Origin: Theocolax elegans
Lineage: Eukaryota > Arthropoda > Insecta > Hymenoptera > Cerocephalidae
Reading direction: 5' to 3'
NCBI GenBank assembly: GCA_026168455.1
Contig: CM047427.1
Coordinates: forward strand, 37,886,905-37,950,904
DNA length: 64,000 nt
In this document: one piece after another, positions 22,461 to 34,491 of the stretch
How positions within the stretch are numbered: the first letter of the stretch is position 1
How the letters are laid out: each line of letters opens with the position of its first letter
Program-made: the position numbers and the translations under genes
Notes under the pieces: model-generated
Databases searched by the model: none
What the model was told of the DNA's origin: nothing
The model's input: only the letters and a program-made list of their open reading frames with translations

Positions 22461-24660
22461 CAAAACAAACAAAAAAAAAACAAAAATATGACTGTATTTT
22501 AAGTTTATCTCCTCGTTGTGATAGTCGGACAACGACAAACTATGGCCATAATTATCGGCAAAGAGACATAAAATTTTCTCTAACCAATTAATTAATTAAC
22601 GAAATTAAAAACATTTTTCTGGTTGGTATATTCAATCCGTTTTGCACTTTGAAATTTTGGTAGCAAACTCGTAACTTACAGCTTCAAAAACCGTTATTTG
22701 CTGAATATCAAAAGAAATTACCAAAATTTTGATCGGCCATAATGAATCCACCATTTTAAATTTTAAAACTTTGATAACGGATTCGTAATTAGCGACCTAG
22801 AAACCCTTATATACTATTACGTCTAAATTGGTAACGGCCAGTATAGTGAGTCAAACCTTAATCGAATGGGCAAATTATTAATAACTAATCCGCGCTTTCA
22901 CGCCTTATATTGACCTAGACTTTTATCCACGTGTCTCCGGGGTTGGGCGTTTGACGAAGAAGATTCCGGAATGATGATCGGATTTCGTTTGAAATGATTT
23001 GAATTTAATGCCATGAATAACGTGTAAATATATATTCAACTTAAAGAAATTCAATTATTTCGTGATGTTACAAGTGGTACGTAATTAATTGATTTTATTT
23101 AACACGTGGTATTTGATAACGGGATCAGTAAATAAATTTTGAAACAAAAGAAAATGCCAGTTATAACAGGGTAAACCGACATTTGGGAAAACGTACCTTG
23201 CAGTCTTGAAAACGTATAATCGATACTCTGTTGTTGTTTCTATGCAATCACTCTTAAAGACGCTAAATGACCTCTTGCTGTGCCTTATTCAGAGCCGTTA
23301 TTGCTTCTTGAAATCAATTCTTTTTCCCTCTCGATTTTCGTTAATTTCCAAACTGAGAATCTTTGAGTCGACTGGCGTGGAGATGGCGTCTTTTTATGTG
23401 CCCTTTTTCGTGGACTCTCCCTCTTGTGAATTTTTCATTATCTTGCAATATTGACTAAGAAGATTTCGTACTCTCAACTGTGATTTTATTAGACATAATC
23501 AGGTCGCCAAGTAAAAAATATTCCGGGAGCGGAACTGGAGATAGGTGTTCTCTATATTTTGGTGCACTTGAGGAGATTCATCCGATTTGGTTCCTATGAT
23601 GTTACATGAACTCGAGTCTCTTGCCTTGCATCATTTATTGCTATCCATGTAATCCCCTTTGGATTCTTAGATACCTTCTAGAATTTACCTCGACTGCGCA
23701 AGTGTTCATTTGCATAATGTCTCGTCTCTTTTCTAAAAACACTAGTGGTAGTTCATTTTTGTATGAAAGTATATTGCGTTTGGGACTCGTACTTTTCTTT
23801 GTCCCCTGTGTCCCTCTCACTATTTCTGTCTTTGTCTTTCTTCCATTCTTCGTCGCTCTTAGTACATATCGAAATTCCTATTTTCTGGTCCCATTTTACA
23901 TAAGTATTAGTTCATTAGATTATTGTTTAAAAGATAAAAAGATAAAAAGATTAATAGATAATACGCTATAAAAAATAATTTGATTATAAATTATAAGTTT
24001 ATCTTTAAAATCAACACGCAATATACATTATTATATAGATACTAGACTATATAGATATATAGTCATGCGACATTTTAAAGTGCCTTTTTTAAATTAAAAA
24101 TACTTATTCAAAACCGGAAAAATATTACAAATATCAGGAAATTGACGAGATACTTCTGTATATATATAGTCATATTGAAAATAAAATTTACTACATTTCT
24201 AGCGTCCGGGGTAAGATGAGTCATGTATTCTATTGTAATCAAGCGAGAGATACATTAAATATAGTGAAATTTAATTTAATTACATTAATTTAGTCAGTCA
24301 GTAATTAATAATTAAATAATAGTTATTAATTAAAAATTAATTACGTAACAATTTCTTTAATATACGTGAATATATAGCAGCAACGAATTTCACAACCTGT
24401 AGCGCTTAGTGTAGATAGTAACCTACAACGACAAGGGATTCTATAATCTGTAGTGCCAATAGTAGAAAATGTTTAACAGTAAAGAGTAGTCGCTTACACA
24501 TTTTTAATACAGCAGCATAAATGTTATGATGTGACGGTCTTCAGGACGACAAATGCAGAAAGAAACTATTATTACCTATTAAAAACCAACAATATTAACC
24601 TTTTATTACAATAAATAAATTTTGGTCAATACTTAAACTCCAATGGAATCAAATATTTGT
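22461..24660. other. no confident feature; partial family B arm at 22690-22800
   Basis: At 22730-22800 the words ggccataatgaatccaccat and aacggattcgtaattagcga resemble the internal sequence of the family B foldback and 55970-56040. Frames at 23206-23971 have better base composition than the flanks, but I recognise no protein on either strand. Confidence 0.45.
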
Positions 24661-24752
24661 ATACATTTAAAAAAAAATGAATTTCTATGCATTTGGGGGA
24701 AAAATGTATTTTTATGCATTTGAGAAAAAAATGAATTTGTATGCATTGTAAT
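24661..24752. repeat. short tandem repeat, about 36-bp unit
   Basis: Three imperfect copies of an aaaaatgaatttctatgcat-type unit lie next to each other. Non-coding. Confidence 0.6.
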
Positions 24753-25330
24753 GGGGTGGGTAGTGAGGAATATAAGGCCCCGGTTAGGCCCAATTTGTCT
24801 TAACTTACCAACCGAGGTAGTTATGTTCCACGATGCAGCCGGGAATCACCTTGGTTCCCGTGCAATACCGTTAGTAACATCAACCACCTTGTTTGGCTTT
24901 AAATCAGTGTGTTGCCGACCAGGGTATACGCCGTAGAGGGCGGTATTCGTCGGGAGGTACAATGTCAGGAAGACTAATCATCAAGCTTGATATTTTGTTA
25001 ATCGGCTAGATAGACGATCTCGCCGAGTCAATCCATTAAATAAATAAACTAATATTAACAAATTTACAATAATTGTTGAGGGGATTCGTACCATCGACTT
25101 CCCCGACGTTAGCGCGAAAAAAACAATTAAAAGGTCCCGATTAGCCGCGCAATCGGCAACCGATCCGCAAACGATTGATTGCTTAACCTGATGACGACGT
25201 CACACGCTGTGATGTCACAGCCCGTGACGTAGTGGGTTTCGACGCAGGGAACTCTGTCCTAGAAGCTGCCTACGTCAGGCACGCCGTCGCTCGCAAAGTG
25301 GCTCCTACGAACCACCAACCTAATTAACCG
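24753..25330. other. GC-richer island with clustered CRE-like sites
   Basis: This is noticeably less AT-rich than its surroundings but has no protein or RNA I recognise. Near 25190-25235 three CREB/ATF-like half or full sites lie within about 45 bp (gacgtcac, tgtgatgtcaca, gtgacgta). It could be part of a decayed LTR or promoter. Confidence 0.35.
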
Positions 25331-25664
25331 AGCGGCGAGGAGAAAATGAAGAAAATGAATCATCAAAATTATAAAATATATTTTTTTGACACATGATTTA
25401 TATTTACAACACTTTAATTTACCAATGATTAATGAACAATTAGTTGATAATAATTCTAAGAAGGAATATTCGAAGAACCTCAAATCTGTAAAATGCTTGA
25501 CAATAAAAATTTATTGATACCATAACTAGCTTAGCGAAAGCTGCGTGGCTCAGCGTCCGAGATGTTTGTCAAAACTTTTTGGGAAATACCAGAAGCGATG
25601 ACTACAAAACTATTGGAGCATATATGATAAGAAACTATGAGCGGTTGGAATGTTTGATAAGTCA

Positions 25665-26005
25665 CAAAGCTTATTTCACGGATTTGGAGCAAAGTTATAA
25701 GAAAATAAGAAATTGAAGATATTGTAACCATCATTTCATTTAGCCTAAAATACTGAATTTCTTTTTTTTTTCATAACTTTACTCCAAATTCAAGAATTTA
25801 AGCTTCTTTTATTTCAAACCACATCTACTCGAACTCAACTTTCTTTTAGTTTTTGGTTTGAGTGTCTCTCTCTATTCGTTTCCGAGTTATAAACAATTGA
25901 AGTGGAAGTAATTTGCATTGCAATTATTGTTAGATGTCGAATACCTTTCGTAGAAATAGCCATTGGAAAGTAATAACTTGACTTTCTTCGTATTCCTACA
26001 TAACA
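25665..26005. mobile_element. foldback fragment (family C)
   Basis: The segment carries the family words tcataactttactccaaatt, acatctactcgaactcaact and gagttataaac. It also has agatgtcgaata and cctttcgtagaaatagccat. A short complementary arm (ggagcaaagttataagaaaa) lies just upstream at about 25687. Its order matches the right half of the larger copy at 31216-31940, so it is a truncated member. Confidence 0.7.
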
Positions 26006-28329
26006 AAATGCATACCAAAGTTAGATGACCCTAATTTCGTCCTTGAGGAAACAAACCTTGTATTAGGATTCGATAATGACCAAAATATATTACCGCAGTA
26101 AGTTAGGGCGAGGAAACAATATTTTCGTATTTTTATCACGACTTTCTATGACCTTGAAATTACCTTTGAATAATATTTAAAAAAGGCATACAGTTTTGGA
26201 TGTGAATTTTTGTGTTCTTCAGAATCTGCAATCAAAAATGCATTATTTTTAAAATGAACAAATTTGACCTTCAAATCACCTTGATCTTCACTGCTTGAGG
26301 TCGAATCTACTTCGAATTCGAATGAATTTTGACCTTCAAATGCCGTTGACCCTGACGTGATGGGGTCAAACGGACCGCGGATTCGTAATCAGCAGGTCAA
26401 ATTACAGCCAGTGTTAATGATGGGTAAGAAAAAGTAAGGTTATGAGAGTTTTCATTTGTGAGCTTTCACTGGAAATTAATGTAAATCGCACATTTGTACA
26501 ACTTAATTGTTAGTAACAATCATAATTTTAATCTTAAAATGGTATAGTATTGACTGTATAGTAATAATTTTGAACAACTTTAACACAAGTATTGTAGTAA
26601 TATTTAAAAGAATTCTTCTAAAGAGTCCATGTCTAAACTATACAGAAATATGCATTTAAGTTAAGTCGCGCTGCCGCAATTGTTGCCGCAATTCGAATCT
26701 CAGTGAATTTGTAATAAATACACCGGATTTAAATCAAAGAATTACTTATCTCAGTGTTCATATGAAAATAGAAAAAACAGTTTCGACAGAAAATGTTCAA
26801 TGCAACTCGAGCTGAAGGCGGGAGCAACAAACGTGTGACATGGGTCGCCATTTTACTTCCCGTGGGACGTATACTATTTTTTTTATTCAACAACGAAGCT
26901 GAAATTACAACTTTGCGATTCGGGCGATTAATATTATTACTATTATAATATTGATATTATAACAGTGGAAATATGATGCAAAAATCAACTCGTATGTAGA
27001 GAGACCAGTTGGCGATTTTCTTTCCTTATCTGTCTAACGTATTTTGATGTTTACTAAGCGAGAGCAACGTAGATAAAAAATAACCATCTGGCAATCTTGC
27101 TCGTATGGTCAGGTGTATTACACCTAACCCAGAGAAATACGTGATGCGGCTTATATAGCCTGCAACAGTGCTCCCTACCTTTCTTATAATAAGTAAGGGA
27201 GGGGGCCCTAGAAGAATGAATAAATGTATAATTAATATTATACATATATAATAATAATTAATTTTGTATATTAGCATTTAATGAATAAAGAGTTGGGTAA
27301 GTTATGTATGTAATGTAATTAAAAATAATATTTATAATAACAGTTATATCAATAAAGACAATTATAACACGGCTGGGAAGCTGTACGAACTATATTATTG
27401 GAGCAAGTTGATGCTCTGATGAGGCATTCTTAAAATCACGATATGTAAATTTCTTAAGGGCCTTAATAGTTTATTGCAAAGGATAAGTGTAACAGGTATA
27501 TTCTTACTGTACAGAGCTGGCTCATTATCGTTCACAAATATGCTGGACACGTTGCAGTGACAGTTTTGCTGCAAGATTACGCACAAACTTTGCTTAATCA
27601 TCATACCTTAAAATGTCAACATTCAGATCAGCCATATTAAATTTGTGACTGTATTCTAAACGAAGTTTCATGAGATTATCCAAGAAGTTAATTAACCCAG
27701 TCCGTTTGGGGTTCATTGATGGTGAATTAGCCGCGGGTGAATTCTAGCAAGCCGGTGCCAAGCCCGGAAGTCACTGAAAACAATATAAATGGGGAGAAAC
27801 AGAGGAGTACCATCTCTCTAAAAAACCGTGTCTCTTATGGCCCGTAAGGGAATCCCATTTAAGAGCTTTCATCCAAGACACGCTGCAGCACAGAACGCAT
27901 TGCTTACACTTTGTTATATCGATGGGATCTTAGTAGAGTGAAAGTGGAAGGCCAATAAACAGAAGCGGAGATCCCTACAAACGGGTAAACTCCACTCGGG
28001 TTATGAGTGAACATACTCGAGCCTTTTCGCTGAGAATAACACTAATACACTTACACATCAACACATCACGAACAGTCATATAAGCATACGCATGCAGCTT
28101 TTCTAACTGGAACTCTAGAATAGTATTTCTCCCACGTACATAACTGTTCAGGCAGATGGGTGGAGTACTCATAGAGGTACCCTAGAACACTGAATAGTAC
28201 TGAGGCCCAAGCTTACCAACCTAGGCGGGCGCTATGCGGAGAAAAACCGCAGGCAAAAGTTTAGACAGCAAGAACGGTGAGGTCTAGGTGCGGTGAAGCC
28301 TTCCTCATAACAATTTCAAGATTTTAAAA
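26006..28329. other. decayed sequence with a partial family B motif at 26260-26400
   Basis: 26260-26400 carries gaccttcaaat and gatggggtcaaacgg steps like the family B foldback. Past 27660 the base composition rises and the strand reads like retrotransposon sequence (UTR or 5' part) leading into the RT scrap at 28330, but no domain is readable. Confidence 0.4.
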
Positions 28330-28735
28330 GTGCCTTGAAGAAGTAGAAGAAACAGATATATTAAAGATAAACTTTTCAAAAAGCGACCATTTTATACGCT
28401 CTACGAAAACTGCTATGTACAAAATAGTAAACTTAACTGAAGAATAGATCGAGAATAAAGGCTTCGCCATGGTAGTCTTTTTGCACATAGAAGGAGCATT
28501 CAGTCTCACCTCTAAAAGAACTATCAAAGAAGTAATGAAGAGGCATGGAATAGCCAATCATAGACTAGGCTGAACTCACGCTATCAAACCGAAAGATAGT
28601 AATGACCAAAGGAACTACTAAGGTAAATGGCTGGGTAAACACAGGATGTCTGTGAAAACATGGATTGTAAGGTGGTAGAATATGCAGATGACCTGGAAAT
28701 CAAATTAGAGGACCAGTGTTAGAACCACTGTTTTA
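28330..28735 (+). pseudogene. Jockey-type reverse transcriptase scrap, internally deleted
   Basis: One frame reads VFLHIEGAFSLTSKRTIKEV near 28471. This is the RT motif normally DIEGAFD...T, with the catalytic Asp changed to His. About 200 bp further on, VVEYADDLEI near 28675-28705 is the YADD catalytic box. In an intact RT these lie well over 100 residues apart with the PQG motif between; here that stretch is largely missing. A pseudogene of a non-LTR retrotransposon, clade tentative. Confidence 0.7.
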
Positions 28736-29540
28736 TATCATGTATAGTAGGGTGCAAAGAGATTACCCAAGTGCCTGGCAAGTCTCCTGAAAAGAAATGC
28801 TTCTATCTGTGGTCTATAATTATCCAAGAAGTTATTATCTTTAACAAAAGCTACTTTGTGTGATCTGTATATGATTGCAGCAAGTACAGGTGAAGCTTCT
28901 CTCAGAGAGAAAAAGAGATTTGATTTGATTTGATTTGATTTGACTTGGTTTATTAAGTTTGCAGCCTTAGGGTATAACTCTATCTGATTGTAGTAGCAAT
29001 ACAATAATAAATAGTACAAAAATAAATAACAAATTAGTGGTCACTCGCTCATATAAGTACAAAATTATATTAACTTCGATAAAAATAATGTTCTAACAAG
29101 TAAGTTAATGATAGTAACAAACGTAGCTATTTTCTACTTAAATTTCAGACAGAGAATTTATAGTTTAAACTTGATTTAGAATAAACTTAAAATCCGCATA
29201 CAACAACTTACATTTAAACTTAAACGTACAATTTGGCTAAATTCCCTGCTTAATTTTAAAATTTGAATTTTTCCAACTATTAGAATATTTGTGAATCTAT
29301 TGCTTGTTTATACTATAAGTTATATGATAAATGAATTTATTGATTTCCACAAGCCAAAGACTATTCCTCACAACTCAGTAAGGCGGACTGTATTAATACC
29401 AGCCACTTTAGAAACCTCACAGGATGAGTGTTTGGAAAAGACCATGACAAGCTAAGTCAAAATAAAAAAATTTAATAGATTGTAGTATAAAATTAAAAAA
29501 ACTAAAAAAACGGAAAAAAGAAAGAAAGGAATAGAAAATT
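28736..29540. other. non-coding; (TTTGA)n microsatellite
   Basis: A five-copy TTTGA run lies at about 28918-28943. The rest is AT-rich with no supported gene. Confidence 0.5.
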
Positions 29541-29857
29541 TATTGTATTTCGCCCTGAGTATGCCTGGTGGGCTCATCAGTAGAGTCCAGGTATCTCGTC
29601 TCAAGATACAGATTAATGAATATTCTGACGATTAAGACTTTAGTTCTATGTAAGTGCGTTAGGCGGCTACCTGCTAATATGTGACACTTACTAAAGCTTG
29701 CTATCGGTAGGGCATATATACCCCATGTCTTCCTCGTCGAGATAGAGCTGGTTTTCAAAATTTTTATATTATATCATTCATCTGTATCTTGAGACGAGAT
29801 GTCAGGACTCTACTGATGAGCCCACCAGGCATACTCAGGGCGAAATGCAATAAATTC
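29541..29857. repeat. inverted repeat with two hammerhead-ribozyme-like cores
   Basis: Arms of about 80 bp (29541-29619 and 29775-29857) are reverse complements. The plus-strand copy contains CTGATGA at 29813-29819, then GCCC...GGGC and GAAA at 29842-29845, which is the conserved hammerhead core around a 4-bp stem II. The left arm carries the same core on the minus strand (29547-29580). Stems I and III and the cleavage site are not certain; a GTC lies about 10 bases upstream of the plus core. Confidence 0.6.
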
Positions 29858-31215
29858 CCTGCTTAATCTCTACCTCCTCCCACTCCTTTCTATCTCGAGA
29901 TAGTTATAACTCATTATAATGAAATATTTTTAACTGAAGGGTTTCATTAGGATCGAAACTTAAGTCGGATAGAGACTTGAGTAAACTAGAAGAGAAAATA
30001 AGGAATTAATGGTTCCATGCTTCCATACGTGATAAAGAGATGTTAAGTATGCGAGATTTTTATGACTAATACATTCAGTTCTGTACAGTTCAAGTCGATG
30101 ATGAGTAACATGGTACCGAAGTGTTAAGCAACCATGAACAAATATAACACACATGAGAAGTCTTTGCATTTTGAGGTTACGAGTAGCATCAAGATCGTGG
30201 TAAACTGCACACGCTGAATCTCAATGCGGAAAGACCAGAGTTTCAGTCGAGGCTTTCCTCAAATTCAAAATTCAAAAGCAATTTCAATTAATTATCGCAT
30301 AGTAATAAGCGTTTATATTCAGTTCAGTACATTTGATTGAATTGGTGAGTAATACAATCATAAGTTCATTAAATCATACATATTTTTGATTTAAGCAACA
30401 ATAGAATTATCTGGATTTATAAAACTACTGAAGCATTAATTTTAGATAGGCTTATGAAGTGCTTTTTAGGTCACCAGTAAAATATAGTGTAGAGGGGTGC
30501 TTATTTAGATTGCGAATTTGCAGCATTTTTTAACTGTGAATCAAGGTATTAATTTTTACCTTCTCTAATCTATCCTAATAAGTGGTATGTAATTTGGTAT
30601 AATTTTTGGAAGTGCACTGTAGACAATTTCCCCGAGCGTATTCAGTAAGTAATTTTGAAATATTTATCATTACGTCTTTTACTGTATTATTTACATTATG
30701 AAAATAATATTTATCATTGCGGTTTGAGACTGAACAAACTGCAGTAATTTCAGAAATTTCATTCTTAAAAAATTTGTCTCTGATTAGTGGAAGAGGTCGA
30801 TAATGAAATCTCTTTAATACTAGCTCGTATTACCGGCAATGAGTTTAATTATACTTCATTTATAATAGGTATTAGAGGTGATCAGTATCTTTTTCGCATA
30901 TAAACAGCAAAATTTCTGACTCAAGGATCTAGCATATCCTTTCGTATCGACAACTATGTCAGCTTTCCTCAATAATAAAAAAGTGCTTGTAGGTGTACTA
31001 TAGGTGAGGATATCTTAACTATCAGTATCCAGTATGTGTTACTGTTATGTGGTTGAGCTGTGCTAGTATGAATAGTAGCATTTGCTATGTTAGGTTTTGC
31101 TACCATTTACGAGCAAGAATTATTTGATTGTCCCGCTAGACAAAAGGTACTAACAAGAGTAATGCTTGACCTGCGGGAAACGGATCTTATCATGACTTTG
31201 GTATGTCTTTTTTAA
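29858..31215. other. no recognisable feature
   Basis: AT-rich decayed DNA. I find no coding, RNA or repeat signal that stands up. Confidence 0.5.
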
Positions 31216-31940
31216 TTTAGAAATATGAAGAAAATTATTACTTGCCACCGGCTCCTTTTACGAAAGTTATTCGACATCTAGCCATAATTTCAATACAAAT
31301 TACTACCACTTTAATTGCTTATAACTCATAAATTATAAAAATAGTTTAATTTGCTAAATTTAATAAAGTAATACAGAAGAGGAGTAAAATTATAAGGAAA
31401 GTAAGAAACTGAAGACTTTTAGGCCAAAATAACAATAAATATTGCATATTAAATTTTAGTTAAAAAATCTTCTATTTCTTATTGTCTTCATAACTTTGCT
31501 CCAACTTCAGTAATTTAAGCTTCTTATTTTTAAAAACTATATCTACTGCATTCCAAGAGGCATGCGATGGCTCGGTCGGTTAGGGCGTCGAGCTCGTAAT
31601 CTGGAGATCCCAGGTTCAATTCCCGGCCCCGACCGAGTGATACAAGCACCAATGGGGAATGTATTTTCAACAAGTGCTTTCTTAATAGAGACATCGTATG
31701 ACCTCCGTCGATGATTGGCACCGATTTGAGAGCATAAAAAGAGTAACGTTAAAATAATAAAAAAAACTTGCACTCAACTTTCTTCTGGATTTGGGTTGAC
31801 TGCCTATCTATATTGGTTTCCAAGTTATAAGCGATTAAAGTGGAAGTGATTTTCTTCGAAGTTATTATTAGATGTCGAATAACTTTCGTAAAAGTGGCCA
31901 TTGGCAAGTATAACTTACCTTTCTTCATATTTTTATATTA
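31216..31940. mobile_element. foldback element (family C) split by a SINE
   Basis: The outer arms are reverse complements. The left part contains cttttacgaaagttattcga, acatctagccataatttcaa and cttataactcat. The right part contains gagtt/agttataagcgattaaag and agatgtcgaataactttcgt. The centre is near 31440. The right arm is interrupted by a tRNA-type SINE at about 31551-31766; removing it restores the word order seen at 25800-25850. Related copies lie at 25665-26005, 54850-55040 and 57565-58180. Confidence 0.85.
31551..31766 (+). mobile_element. tRNA-derived SINE, copy 1
   Basis: The head is tRNA-like: an A-box region gatggctcggtcggttaggg near 31564, an anticodon-arm-like ctcgtaatctgg, and a B box ggttcaattcc at 31613-31623. 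It ends in cggccccgaccg. The body continues about 140 bp to an A-rich tail. The anticodon-loop ctcgtaa is one base from the Met loop ctcataa, so a tRNA-Met origin is plausible. The duplicated target is short and imperfect (both flanks end in tgca). It is nested in the family C foldback. Confidence 0.8.
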
Positions 31941-32530
31941 CAATTTCCGGAGGTCAAGTACTCCTCTTGTAAGTAAAGAATTCATTACTCCTCCTAGATT
32001 TGCTCTTAATTCAGATGGAACACTGCTATTCTAATTTCACAGGGATCAGAAACTATCAAAGTACTGGACATGCCAGTCAAATCAACTTTAGTACTATTTA
32101 GTTTATTTTCTAAGGCAATAATGCAGACATTAAAGCCTTGCATAAAATTATTCAAATGAATTAAACAATCTTTGAACCATATGAAAGCTTCTTTAATAAC
32201 CATTTTTAAAGCTGGTGTCAGGTACAAACAATTATCGAGTCTTATAGTAAGGCTACTACTATTATTGTTAAATAGTTGAATTAAATAAATGGTCACAATT
32301 ATAAATTTATTGTATGAATATTAATGATTATAAAGATGGGCAATGTGAGGTACCGATTAAATTACCTTAATTATAGTTCATATTGTCAGTCGATATAATA
32401 TAATTAACTGAAAATTTATAGAATCATCTATTGAAGTGTCAGCTGATGAATAAAAACATGATACGTAAGAAAACCGATTTATTAGCTACTTTGTCTATAT
32501 GTAGACACATTGCCTTATACTTGTCACAAG
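31941..32530. other. no recognisable feature
   Basis: AT-rich, with no supported frame or repeat. Confidence 0.45.
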
Positions 32531-32610
32531 CGCCGATATCGCAGGTGTTTAGGTGTTTGTATACCACACAAAGGGTCCGAGTTCGATTCCGAACTCCGGC
32601 AAATTTTTTA
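32531..32610 (+). other. tRNA-like relic followed by a T6 run
   Basis: This has the outline of a tRNA. The start gccgatatcgcaggtgttta has an A-box look, and a perfect 5-bp anticodon-type stem (tttgt/acaaa) encloses a 7-base loop. A B box ggtccgagttcgattcc and the end ccggca pair with gccg at the start. TTTTTT follows at about 32604. The T-stem pairs badly, so it is probably a tRNA pseudogene or the head of a SINE and not a working gene. Confidence 0.35.
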
Positions 32611-32912
32611 TTAAACAAATAATTATTAATTTATAATTAATTGGTAATTAAAAAGTCAGAAATTATTTTCATAAATTACTGCAAAATATTTTTTATTTTT
32701 TGTGGATTTTTTTCAGCTTAACATCCCCATAAATAACGGAGATATCGAAAAGTTGTATTTTGAAATTATTTAAATAATTGATAAAATTGTAGAATGTTTC
32801 AGTTAAAATGAATATCTATGTTTCATTCTTAAATTTTCAATTTATTAATATTTAATAAATGTTAATTCAAATAAGTTAGTAAGTGTATATGTATTTATAG
32901 GGAGAGAGTGTT

Positions 32913-32954
<42 letters not shown>

Positions 32955-33186
32955 TGTGCAACTTACTATAAGGATCGAATTTAAAAAACTCCAATTTATC
33001 AGCCAATCTTTCTCGTACACATAGTATTTTGTGTTTACTTGCAACACTTTCCATTAACACTAAAATATCTCTGAAAAATATTATAAAATAGGATAATTAA
33101 ATATAGTGACAAATATAGAGATGCTAGATATTTAAATCAAATAACATTTTGTCAAGCTTAAGTCAATATATGAATGACATGTAAAT
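32611..33186. other. AT-rich with an (AG)n microsatellite
   Basis: (AG)n spans about 32921-32951. Nothing else is recognisable. Confidence 0.6.
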
Positions 33187-33345
33187 GGCCTGCGATGACT
33201 CGGTCGGTTAAGGCATTGGGCTCGTAATCTGGATGTTCCAGATTCGATTCCCGGCCCCGTCCGATTGATACAAGCACTACTGGCGAAATACATTTTGTAA
33301 TTGTGCTTTTTTACAAAGACAAAAGCGATTAATTTAAAAAATAAT
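33187..33345 (+). mobile_element. tRNA-derived SINE, copy 2
   Basis: The same head as the copy at 31551: gatgactcggtcggttaagg, ctcgtaatctgg, then a B box agattcgattcccggccccg, followed by tgatacaagcacta. The body matches for about 140 bp (for example attgtgctttttt versus aagtgctttctt) and then fades into A-rich sequence. No clear target duplication. Confidence 0.75.
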
Positions 33346-34464
33346 TTACTTTGCGCCCGCACTGCAGAAAGAAGAGGTTTGTATATGTGTGTTACATATG
33401 AAAGGGAAAACATCTTAATAGAAATGTGTACCTAAAGTACATAAACAATATCAGCTCTACAAAGTAGCTTGTCTTTTTATTAAAAACATGAAATGTCATT
33501 TTACAAGCTGTGTAATATTTTAAGCATGCTCATAATTAATAAAATTGTAGGTCAGAGATTTTTCTTCTATTTCTAATCTATTTTTAATAAATTATTGTAA
33601 AATAAAGTTTGCATGTCAAGACGTAATTCTATACAAAGTTTAAATTTTTTCTATAGCACATAAATACATTAAAATAAATACCCTTTACTATAAATGTATA
33701 TAAAAATAATGCTTTAAATTATTATAGGATTAAATTCTACTAATGTATATAAATATCAATTAATTAAATAGATAATAAAAAACTAAATAATTTCAACGAA
33801 TTTCGTTAAAACCGTTAAAGCCATTATTGATATATATGGTCAATTATTTGTAAAATCGAGAGATAAAAAATTTAGTTTCTGTAATTTTGAGAATACCTTC
33901 TCCTACATGTTTTGGATAGTGTTTTTAATTTTTAGATGCTAAAACTCAATAGTTTGAAGGATATTCAAGGTCAATAACGGTAATTTTGACATTTCCTTGA
34001 TTGTTTTCTTAACGTTTTACCATTTATAACTAATATATGACTAATTCAATGTAAAAAGCACAGAACACCTTCTATTTGCACATTAGATGAAGTTTAAGAT
34101 GAAAAAATTCTGCGAGATCATTGAGCGTACCACAAATATTTAGCATTATAAAGAAACCACGGAAATTGTGAAAAAGTGGTTTCGCTCCAAGCTATCATGT
34201 CAGGAAAAATCATAGAACTTGCTTCAAATATACTTTCTTAACCCTGTAAATTACAGATTGGACGCATGATTAGGAGAGCTGCAAAAAGCCAGAGTAAATT
34301 GACATGTTATTATCATGTAATATTGGCAGATATTCGACTGTACTATAGTAATTATCAATTTTGTAATGTATATATTTTGTACAAATAAAACATATTTGCA
34401 ATTGCATTTATAACAAAGTTTGTAGTCATTATATATAATCTTTATAAAACAATCAAGATTGTAT
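33346..34464. other. AT-rich, no recognisable feature
   Basis: No gene, RNA or repeat supported. It ends at the AAT microsatellite (34465-34491). Confidence 0.5.
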
Positions 34465-34491
34465 GATAATAATAATAATAATAATAATAAT

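Noticed and set aside
23206..23971. Two plus-strand frames of 82 and 121 codons as a gene
   Set aside because: Hydrophobic chance-like products with no motif. The minus strand was also read and gave nothing recognisable.
28738..29019. 93-codon minus-strand frame with repeated QIKSN
   Set aside because: The repeat is just the TTTGA microsatellite read through; no other evidence.
31561..31634. A tRNA gene call for the tRNA-like segment
   Set aside because: It is followed by a shared body and A tail, and a second copy exists at 33187, so it is a SINE head. No proper acceptor stem was found.
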